A stretch of 14,480 nt of DNA. It comes from Synechococcaceae cyanobacterium RL_1_2 (GTDB lineage: Bacteria; Cyanobacteriota; Cyanobacteriia; Cyanobacteriales; JAAUPO01). Below, piece by piece: positions 7,218 through 14,480 of this stretch. The DNA is taken from contig JAAUPO010000011.1 of assembly GCA_012033095.1 (NCBI GenBank), forward strand, positions 1 to 14,480, in the 5' to 3' direction. The position numbers and the translations under genes were made by a program. The notes under the pieces were generated by a model. It searched no databases and had not been told where the DNA came from. It saw only the letters and a program-made list of their open reading frames with translations. Each line of letters starts with the position of its first letter. Within the stretch, counting starts at the first letter, position 1.

Positions 7218-8210
7218 GGTTGTTTCTGTGGTTAAGTTGGTGGTGGTTCCATGGTCAGCGATCGCGGACGGTTGGGGTTTTCGCATTGCTTTAAACATCC
7301 CAAAACGACATAGGCCCAACCCAAATCCTAGGCGCATTAACATGAGTGTGGGCACTTCCCGTAAAGACTTGATTAACCCCGGTACCCCAAATTTAATTAA
7401 ACCCTCTGGTCTAACGACCCCCTGCCAAATGGAATCTAACCAAGAGGGTAAAGTGGGTTGAGTCCAATCGTCGGTTATTACTTCTCCTTGTACCCAACCT
7501 GTGGCTGCTAAGGCTTCAGCAAATCCCTCAATACTCGCAAACTGGGGATGGGCCCATTGATCTAATAATTGTTTCATGACAATCCGTTCCCATAGGTTCA
7601 GGGGCTTAACGCGATCGTCCCGTTGATTCCAATCCGCCACGACCAAAATCCCCCCTGGCTTTAATACCCGTAGTAACTCCTGGGCAAAACCGGCCTTATC
7701 GGGCATGTGGGGGCCCGCTTCCACTGACCACACCACATCAAAATGGCATCGGGGAAAGATAGGGCCATGGCATCATCGACTGCAAACTTAGCAGAAACGG
7801 CATCGGGGGTTAATGCTGTAGCCCGGGCAACCTGCTGGGGACTGGATGGTAATGCCTGTAACCTCAAAACCATAGTCCTGGGCTAAAATACGACTACTTC
7901 CCCCAATGCCGCAGCCCACATCTAGTAAAGTCTTGCCTGGGGCTAAGCGATCGAGGCCTCCCCACTTAACCATTTCATGGACAAAATCCACCTTTGCGGT
8001 GAGAAAATTTTTCCGTTGCACCGGATCACCATAGTGACCTAAATGGATATGTTCTCCCCAATAAAATTCCACAAGGCCGTCTTCTGTCCATTCATCATAG
8101 GAATTAGCTACCGAATCCGTGGATTCATACTTCCGGGGAGTGAGCACATAAATAGTTAGGGCAACAACGGGAGTGGCTAGGACTAGGGTAAGGACGAAAG
8201 CTACATTCAT
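7215..8210 (-). CDS. MPBQ/MSBQ methyltransferase (Sll0418-like), one insertion and one deletion
   Basis: This SAM-dependent enzyme methylates 2-methyl-6-phytyl- and solanesyl-benzoquinol in tocopherol and plastoquinone synthesis, at membranes. The match to Synechocystis Sll0418 as I recall it is close along the whole length: an N-terminal TM helix (residues about 3-23), DSVANSYDEWTEDG, WGEHIHLGHYGDP, SAM motif I LLDVGCGIGGSSRIL (95-109), AVDDAMALSFPD, VWSVEAGPHMPDK and VADWNQRDDR. The frame breaks twice. An extra G at 7844-7845 disrupts GITISPQQVARA. A missing G at 7745-7746 disrupts SFPDAHFDVVWSVE. Correction gives about 331 residues. ATG 8210 is preferred over TTG 8231 because it matches the N-terminal length of Sll0418. 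The C-terminal tail after FKAMRK is longer than usual and its stop lies in the family A repeat. Confidence 0.93.
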
Positions 8211-8470
8211 AGAAATTGACAGTATCTGCAAAGGTTAAATCAGGCCATGGGGGCAACATATTACCAATGATGGTTTTAATCACAGCTTTGGCAACGTTGC
8301 GTCTTAATAGTTTGTCATATTTCTTAACTTTAAGCCGGGTCGGGGGGAAATTCTGCCCGATCGCTTAGACCTTTAGACCTAATTAGGCCTGTGGGACTTA
8401 TCGGATTCAATGAAAAATGAATGAAACATGGATATGTTAGGGTTTGCCCTTGAACCAACAATAACTATTT

Positions 8471-8583
8471 CAGGGCTTACGCAAAAATTTCGATTCTGTC
8501 CTGACAATCATGATACTTAGGAAAAATAGTGCAACCAAGTCTCCCATCCTTGGGAAATTTAGGGGGCTTGTGGGTAAGTCCTA
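8471..8583 (-). mobile_element. MITE family B, copy 4
   Basis: It runs on the plus strand from CAGGGCTTACGCAAAAATTTCG to TTGTGGGTAAGTCCTA and is 113 bp long. It is flanked by an exact 5-bp direct repeat TATTT (8466-8470 and 8584-8588). The middle (ATACTTAGGAAAAATAGTGCAACC) diverges from the consensus. Confidence 0.85.
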
Positions 8584-8604
8584 TATTTCTGCGGTTTAGT
8601 TGGT

Positions 8605-8716
8605 CAGGGCTTACGCAAAATTTAAATTCTGTCCTGGGAACCATGATATTTGGGGACAATCGTTCAAGTAAGTCCTGCAAATTTGGGGAATTTAGGGAGC
8701 TTGTGCGGAAGTCCTA
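8605..8716 (-). mobile_element. MITE family B, copy 5
   Basis: It runs on the plus strand from CAGGGCTTACGCAAAATTTAAA to TTGTGCGGAAGTCCTA and lies 21 bp after copy 4 in the same orientation. Its interior has GGGGACAATCGTTCAAG as in the other copies. The flanks (TTGGT and ACATT) show no direct repeat. Confidence 0.8.
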
Positions 8717-8843
8717 ACATTTTAATTAAGCTCACTATTACCAGTTCTCCGTACCCCTGGCCAGTCTTGGCAAGAAAAAATCAATGGCTGATATAGAGTT
8801 CATCGCCGAAATGTTGAGATCCTGCCGTTACGCTTGGGGGAAA

Positions 8844-8891
8844 TGTAAGATGGACTTAACATTTATTTAATTATTAGTAATCAATCTTACA
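8844..8891. promoter_or_regulatory. Perfect 8-bp inverted repeat upstream of the transketolase-like gene
   Basis: TGTAAGAT (8844-8851) and ATCTTACA (8884-8891) are exact inverted repeats separated by 32 AT-rich bases and end 12 bp before ATG 8904. They could be an operator or a leader hairpin. No known binding motif is recognised, and chance is possible. Confidence 0.3.
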
Positions 8892-8903
8892 GAGTCTTCC
8901 TTT

Positions 8904-11086
8904 ATGACCATTCCTGCATTTTGCCAAGGTATCGCCCACTTTGCGGATTCTTTACCTGAGTTTGAACGGTACGGCCAAAACCCAGCGATCGCGGAGGGAG
9001 CTACGGCCGTTGCTAGTTCTAGCGATGATCAAGGGGTCTATCAAACCCTGTTAGCGGCCGATGCTCTCCGTTATTTGACCCTTCAAGTGACCGCTAGTAA
9101 AGAATCTGGTCACCCTGGAGGTTTTGCTAGTATTGCCGACGCGATCGCGGCCTTAGTGATGTTAGGTCATAAAAATATCATTACCGAAGTAGGTCACCAT
9201 GCCCCCGGTTTTTATAGCAATGTGTTCCTTGATAGTTCCCTTGAAGCCATGGGCATCAGTACCGTTGAGCAAATGATGGCCAAATTTCGGGAGCGGGAGG
9301 GCCTATTAGGCCATTTATCTGGTCAAATTCCTGGCTTACTCAATCCGGCGGGCCCCTAGGTCAAGGTCAACATTTTGCCATGGTGGGGGCAAAACTCCAT
9401 CCTGGGATTTTATTTCCTGTGACGATCGGGGATGGTGGTTTAGGGGAACCCTACATCATGAGTAGTTTTGGCCATTTCCATACCGCTTTTCCCCAGGTAA
9501 CGAACTTCCTCCCGATTTTGGTCTGGAATGGCTACTCCCAAGAACACCACAGCATGGTCTCCACCCAAACCAATGAAGAAATGATCGCCTATTGGCAAGG
9601 GAACGGTTTTGAGGAGGTGATTTTAGTCAATGCTAAGGACTTTGACGATCAAAATCAACCTGGGGAGTATGTGGATAGTACCGCTTTTTCCTTTACACAA
9701 CGTTTAGCCTTTACTAAAGCGATCGTTGAGGCAACCGATCGCGCGGCGCAGTCAGCCCTCGGTGGTACCCTGACGGTATTAATTGTCAAACAGCTCAAAG
9801 GGGCAGGGGTTCATAAGCGGGGTTCCCAATCCCATAACCTTTATCCTGGGGATAGCCTGGACAAAGATTACATTGTTGCGGCCCTTAAACAACGGGCCCT
9901 AACCCCCGAAGCTTGGAATTTGGTGCGGACTAATTACCTACGGGCGGCCGGTGGCCCCGCTGCCCAGGTAGCTGTCACCGAAACTGAATTACCTTTACCC
10001 CAGCTTGCCCCCTTGCCCCTACAAGAGTTCACTAAGGAAGAGAAAAAAGTTTCTACCACCGCGATCGGGGAATTAGTAGTGGCTGTGGGTCAACAGGATC
10101 CTGGTTTCTTGGTCACTAATGCCGACGGTAACGCGGCTTCGGGTATTAACAATATCAACGTTGGGCTGAAAATTGTGCACCCCACCACCGATGAAATCTA
10201 TTTTCAACAACCCCAAGGTCAAGTCTATGAACCCCTGAGCGAAGATGCCTGTGCAGGTACTGCGGCGGCTTTGGCTTTATTTGGTAGTCGTAGTTTATGG
10301 TGTTCCTATGAATCCTTTGCCATCAACGGTTTACCCATTTGGCAAACGGTCACCCAAGCCATGGCAGAACTCCGTCGTCCCACCCCTGCCACGGTTACCC
10401 TCTTCACTGCTGGAGCTTTAGAGCAAGGCCGTAACGGCTGGACTCACCAACGTCCAGAAGTAGAAAACTATTTTGGTGCCATGGTGCGCAACGGTAACGT
10501 GTTTAATTTGTTTCCCTGTGATGCTAACAGTGCTCAGGTTTGTTATGACTGGGCAGTACAGCAACAAAATAAAGGGATTACCATCACCGTTAGTAAATCT
10601 CCCCTCCCGATTTACACCACCCTAGAGCAAACTCGCACCGCGATCGCGGAAGGTGGAGTGGTAATCAAACAAACCAGCGGCACCCAAACGGTGGTCTTTG
10701 CGGTGATTGGAGACATGACCCTAATTCCGGTCTTCGAAGCCGTTGAGATATTAGCCCAAGCGGGTATTGGCTCTAAAGTGGTATCCCTGGTTAATCCCCG
10801 CCAACTCTACCGCCCCACCGATGTTGCTTGGGATAAATGTACCCAATCCCCCAATGGTAATTTCTTGAGCGATGACAAATTTAATGACCTCTTTGGTGGT
10901 GATGTGGTGTTAGGAATTACTGGAGGTAGCACCGCCCCCTTAGAACCCGTCATGCTCAGAAGCACTGCCCCCAGGGATGTCATTGGCTGGAAACGGGGGG
11001 AAACCACAGCCTCCGCTGGGGAAATCATGGCGTTCAATGGTATTACTGCCCAAACCATGGTTGATCGAGCTAAGGCGTTGCTGTAA
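8904..11086 (+). CDS. Transketolase-like ThDP-dependent enzyme, one single-base deletion
   Basis: The corrected product is about 727 residues, in the size range of transketolases. The N-terminal (PP) domain has SKESGHPGG (65-73), LGQGQHFA and the ThDP/Mg motif starting GDG (176-178) and closing at Asn209 (LVWNG). The pyrimidine domain has TNADG and EPLSEDACAG, where Glu447 probably corresponds to the catalytic Glu of the transketolase family. A C-terminal domain follows, ending GEIMAFNGITAQ. The sequence is not the canonical Calvin-cycle transketolase and lacks the usual N-terminal layout of the XFP phosphoketolases, so the substrate is open. A TAG interrupts the frame at 9357-9359; adding one C to the run 9353-9356 gives NPAGPLGQGQHFAMVGAK and removes it. 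The start at ATG 8904 has no strong ribosome binding site. The gene stands alone between two gaps. Confidence 0.85.
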
Positions 11087-11188
11087 ATACCATCAACTTT
11101 AAGCTTTACCCCTCGATCGGCTCCAACGGTTACTCGATCGCTCTAGCCCTAGGGGGATTAGATTCTAAAGTTGACAAATTTAGACCAT

Positions 11189-11309
11189 TAGGACTTACGC
11201 ACAAGCCCCCTAAATCCCCAAATTTGGGGACTTGCTTGAACGATTGTCCCCAAACATCCCCAAACATCATGGTTCCCAGGACAGAATCGAAGTTTTTGCG
11301 TAAGTCCTG
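11189..11309 (+). mobile_element. MITE family B, copy 6
   Basis: This 121-bp element starts TAGGACTTACGCACAAG and ends TTTTTGCGTAAGTCCTG. It is flanked by an exact direct repeat ACCAT (11184-11188 and 11310-11314). It carries a duplicated CCCCAAACAT unit around 11247-11267 that copy 2 shares and the shorter copies lack. Confidence 0.88.
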
Positions 11310-11366
11310 ACCATAAAGCCTTATCCTGTGGGGGTTGAGCCTATTCAGCCCCTACATTTTTATGGT
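11310..11366 (+). terminator. Nested hairpin, candidate terminator of the transketolase-like gene
   Basis: The inner stem GTGGGGGTTGA (11328-11338) pairs with TCAGCCCCTAC (11345-11355) around a 6-nt loop, with two G-T wobbles. It is followed by ATTTTTA. An outer perfect pair ACCATAAA (11310-11317) / TTTATGGT (11359-11366) encloses it. This resembles a Rho-independent terminator displaced from its gene by the MITE, but it could equally be one more palindromic repeat. Confidence 0.35.
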
Positions 11367-11389
11367 TAACCCTGATATTTTTGGTAGTG

Positions 11390-11469
11390 CTAAAGGTGTA
11401 AGGATATTTAGACCCAGGATAATTGATTATCAAGGGGTTTAATCTTCCTGATCCTTACTTGTATAGGAC
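11390..11469. repeat. Structured repeat, family C, copy 2
   Basis: This block matches 1351-1430 over 80 bp without gaps. The 61-bp core (11398-11458) keeps the GTAAGGAT / ATCCTTAC ends. Its inner stem uses different bases: GATAAT (11418-11423) pairs perfectly with ATTATC (11426-11431), and TAGACCC (11409-11415) pairs with GGGTTTA (11435-11441) with one wobble. Retained pairing despite base changes suggests that the fold matters or that the two halves are copied together. Confidence 0.7.
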
Positions 11470-11480
11470 TACCAGCAATT

Positions 11481-14149
11481 TTAAGCAATTTGCTTACTAT
11501 AAACCCGATCGCTTTTACGACAAAGACTACCAAAATCACAGTAACGACAAGCGTTTTGCTCTTGATCCGGCCAGACAGGATAACAACCGGAGTTTAAATG
11601 GGATTTGAGGTGCTCGATCGCGGCCCTTAATTCTTCTGGAGCCGCTGCTTTCGATTTAAGCTCCTGGGCTTTAGCAAAGGAATAGTAACTGGTTTTATGG
11701 ACAAGATCGGGCCCAACGTGTTGCTCCACGATCGCTTGATATACCGCTAATTGAAGATCTAGCTTGGTTTGGCCGGCTTCATTTTTAATCCCATCGGGAA
11801 CGGAGGAACCGCTTTTATAATCCATAACGCTCCAGCCCTCAGGGGTTAGCTCCAGGCGATCGATGCGACTGGTAATGGTCAAACCATGCCATTGACCCTC
11901 TAATTTTGCCTCTACTTGGATAGCGGTTAGATCTGCCCGATGGTGCGGCAGAAAAGTGTTATCCCTAAACACCCTTTGCAGCACCCGCAGATGTTCCCGC
12001 CGTTGATGATGCCAACCCGGTAGGCGGCCTAGCTCTAATTCCTGTTCTCCCTGGTTAAACCAAAGGGTGATTAAGGATTCATCGTCTAATGTTAGGTTAG
12101 GATCACGTTGATAGGCCTTGATGGCTAGTTCTGCTACCCGATGGTAAAGATTGCCCTTGGTTAGGGGGTTAATTTCCCTATCCTCTTCCTCGATCGCCCC
12201 TAACTTTAACAGTCGGGCCGCAAACCATTTAAATCCACATTGCCCTAGTTGGGTTAATTGGGTCACGCTAAACCGATGGTGATGATAATCAAAGGGTTCT
12301 CCCACAATGCCATCGTACTGATCAAAGTGCTTCCCACCGTAACGATTAACCTCAATCCGGTGGTTAGCGATCGCTTTATCCAAAACGGGATCATCCATAA
12401 CTTGGGATTGGCGCAGATACCATTGGCGAGCTAGGGGTTTGCTGGCCAGAGCCATCGGAGGGGGTTCCTGGGCAATTAGGTTTAATGCCGTCAGATAGGG
12501 GGAGGGGGCTGTTGCTAGATATTTACCCCCTTGAAAAGCCACCTTACTATAGGAAAAACTCAGTTCCGTGGTTGCCATCTGCTGGAGTACGGCGAAGGTG
12601 AAACGTGCTGTTAACGCTTTTTCCTCCGCTAGGGGCCAATGCCATCCGAAGCGTTTCAGTTGTTTGCCTTCATAAAAATCCAGTACGACATCATCGTTAA
12701 TGGGCTGGGGTAATTGACCATCCACCGTATCTAATACGAAGACGTAGGGGTATTGAGCACCGATAATTTTTTCTGGCCGGTGCAGTTCCACCAGCGATCG
12801 CCCTGGATAAGCGGGGGTTTGTAAGATCTGTAAGCTACTAAGTAATAATTCCTGCCACTGGTGCCAGCTCAGAAGTTCTGAACTACTCCCTAAGGGGTAG
12901 GAGCAAAGGGCCCCTAGACCTGCCATCAGGTTTTGGTAAGCCACACTTTCCCTTGACCATCGAGCAAGGTTACTTGTAGGGCGAATAATTCAAAAAGTTG
13001 TTTAAACTGATCTAGCCACTGGGTAATGGTTTTGGTTGCTAAATCACCCAATGGCTGTAGCGGGAAGGTGGCCCCAAGGATAGCTTGCCAACCCTCTAAA
13101 CCACGGGGTTGGGCTTCTCGAATGGCACTAAATTGTGCTGGGGAGAGAAGGGTTTGCTGGGGCCCTCGACTGAGGGGATGAATTAATAATTGAAGAGTTA
13201 AGGCCGTCGGTAATTGTTGGGCCATCACTGTCAATAGCAGTTTTAACCAAGGCCCTAGACGGGTTTCCTTGAGGGGAATTTGATAGGGTAAGCTCACCGG
13301 AAGTTGAAATTCCGCCGCTAAATCTAGTAATCGATCGCCCCAACGATGATCATCCGCTGCGACTAAGACAATTTCTTTAGTGGAAACCCCTTGATGGAGT
13401 AACTGTTTTACTTGGGTAAGGGTTCCCCTCAGCTCACCATCTTGATCGGGGTAATGGTAACAAACTGGCTCGATCGCTGGTAAACCCATCGGCACTACCT
13501 CCATGGTTAGGTCAACAACCCGCCAACCCTGAAGCGTTAAGTAATCGGTGATCGGGTCAAGGTGGGAACCTAGGGTGCGATCCTGGGGAGAACATAGACT
13601 GAGAAGACTTTCCTCGGTGGCGATCGCATTGATCCAGGCTAACTCATCGGGTTGGGGGCCAAAGTAACCATAGATCCATAGGGGTTGGGGGATCAGATCA
13701 TACTCTAGCGATCGCCAAAAAATTTCTGCGGGGTCCACTAGATGGCTCAACCTCAAACTACGCTGATAGGATTGGGCGACCCGGTAGAGTGGTTTCACCC
13801 TAGGGGACAGATGGCTTTCGTCTAGGGTTAATGTGGGGGCGGCTTGCAAAAATTTTTTGATGGTGGCCATCCATGTTCTGGTGGTGCCATCAAGGTCTGT
13901 TGGGTTTACTTCCGCCGCGATCGCTGTCCGTAATAATTGATAGGCCCTAATCGGATGGATGACGTTAATGTGGTGAGCTTTTAAATGGTTCTCTGCTAAG
14001 GTGGCTAGGGTCAGGGGATTGCCTTTCCCCCCCAAGGTCCGATCGCTAGGCACATTAGGGGTAACTACCCGTAACGATGAATGGCCTGAATGCCCTAAAC
14101 CCGCTGCAATTAAGACCCTGATTTGATCACTTCGATGAATAATGCCCAT
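11481..14149 (-). CDS. PD-(D/E)XK (RecB/AddB-type) Fe-S nuclease, one single-base deletion
   Basis: The corrected product is about 889 residues. The C-terminal third is a RecB-family nuclease domain with a GNLYH histidine (about 670), IDR (Asp764), MDYKSG (Asp777, Lys779) and the QLAVYQ motif. A Cys at about 638 (GQCGFKW) plus CRYCDFGSLC (868, 871, 877) matches the C...CxxCxxxxxC iron-sulfur staple of AddB-type nucleases. The N-terminal part resembles a helicase-like scaffold (WIYGYFGPQPDEL, EIVLVAADDHRWGDRL), but I see no Walker A motif, so ATPase activity is doubtful. DNA end processing in recombinational repair is the likely role. The frame is lost at the T run 12947-12949; one added base gives GQGKSVAYQNLMAGLG and joins both halves. 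ATG 14149 is preceded by AGGAT 8 nt upstream on the minus strand. Confidence 0.87.
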
Positions 14150-14480
14150 AAATTACATCCTATCCTTGACCCAATGTGAGTTTTTTTAGCTTAGCTTAAC
14201 CGAGATAATTAACCTAAGTTCAGGATCAAGCAAAGGCAGAGAGTAAGCTAACCATAAGCCGCAATTCAGTAAACTTGCCCTAGATTTAGTATTGCTTTTT
14301 ATCAATAACCCGATCGCAACTTGAAATATGGCTATCCCAATCAGACAGGACTTACGCAAAAATTTCGATTCTGTCCTGGGAACCAGGATGTTTTGGGGAC
14401 AATCGTTCAAGCAAGTCCCCCAAATTTGAGGGATTTAGGGGGCTTGTGCTTAAGTCCTATCAGGTTAAGAATTTTAAGAA
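14150..14480. other. Gene-free right edge
   Basis: It contains the upstream region of the nuclease gene and a family B MITE (14346-14459). The minus-strand open frame over 14186-14410 starts inside the MITE and is not credible. No other structure is seen. Confidence 0.5.
14346..14459 (-). mobile_element. MITE family B, copy 7
   Basis: It runs on the plus strand from CAGGACTTACGCAAAAATTTCG to TTGTGCTTAAGTCCTA and is 114 bp long. The flanks are TCAGA (14341-14345) and TCAGG (14460-14464), a 4-of-5 match consistent with a 5-bp target duplication that has since mutated. Confidence 0.83.

Larger units (their letters stand above)
8211..8903. other. Divergent intergenic region with two MITEs
   Basis: It separates the minus-strand methyltransferase gene from the plus-strand transketolase-like gene, so it must contain both promoters. 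It holds two family B MITEs (8471-8583 and 8605-8716) and an 8-bp perfect inverted repeat near the downstream start. The open frames seen over 8477-8717 are MITE sequence. The 8211-8470 part shows no recognisable gene. Confidence 0.6.
11087..11480. other. Convergent gap between the transketolase-like and nuclease genes
   Basis: No gene is seen. The gap contains a family B MITE (11189-11309), a nested hairpin (11310-11366) and the second family C repeat (11390-11469), which ends 12 bp from the nuclease stop codon. Confidence 0.6.

Noticed and set aside
8477..8717. Short open frames on both strands
   Set aside because: They are translations of the two family B MITEs.
14186..14410. 74-codon minus-strand open frame with a hydrophobic stretch
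   Set aside because: Its start and first ~20 residues are MITE sequence, and no family resemblance is seen.
1221..14459. The repeated ~110-bp units as a CRISPR array
   Set aside because: The units are dispersed by kilobases, occur in both orientations and have inverted ends and target duplications; no regular spacers occur.

Overview
The window is cyanobacterial chromosome. HIP1-type octamers (GCGATCGC) recur throughout, and the recognisable genes include a cyanobacterial MPBQ/MSBQ methyltransferase very like Synechocystis Sll0418, a cyanobacterial-type PhoH ATPase and a peptide deformylase. I cannot name the genus from sequence alone.

Layout, left to right: a truncated MITE-like repeat; def (peptide deformylase, +); a repeat-filled gap; a two-gene unit (+) encoding a 66-residue two-TM protein and an FHA domain fused to a PrsW-type intramembrane protease; a gap with a MITE; phoH (+); a gap with a MITE, a 13-bp tandem repeat and a doubtful small ORF; a large membrane-anchored protein of unknown function (+); two further MITE-like elements; an MPBQ methyltransferase gene (-); a divergent promoter region with two back-to-back MITEs; a transketolase-like ThDP enzyme (+); a convergent gap with a MITE, a hairpin and a structured repeat; and a RecB/AddB-type Fe-S nuclease gene (-), followed by one more MITE.

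Two features stand out. First, the non-coding DNA is dominated by short palindromic elements. One family has seven copies of about 107-123 bp with ends TAGGACTTACGC...GCGTAAGTCCTG, and three copies are flanked by exact 5-bp direct repeats. A second, 80-bp family has two ungapped copies that can both form a hairpin although stem bases differ. A third family has two copies (one cut by the window edge), and there is one singleton with inverted ends. Second, five of the eight well-supported genes are broken by single-base indels (eight in total, seven of them losses, mostly in short homopolymers). Each gene reads as a full-length conserved protein once one base per site is restored. Because def is normally essential and the lesions are so alike, I read them mainly as sequence-quality errors and annotate full-length genes with the lesions marked; real gene decay is the alternative.

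The genes look like independent housekeeping or accessory functions (N-terminal protein maturation, RNA-linked ATPase, plastoquinone/tocopherol synthesis, carbon metabolism, DNA repair) rather than one pathway. The only likely functional unit is the small TM protein with the FHA-PrsW protease.
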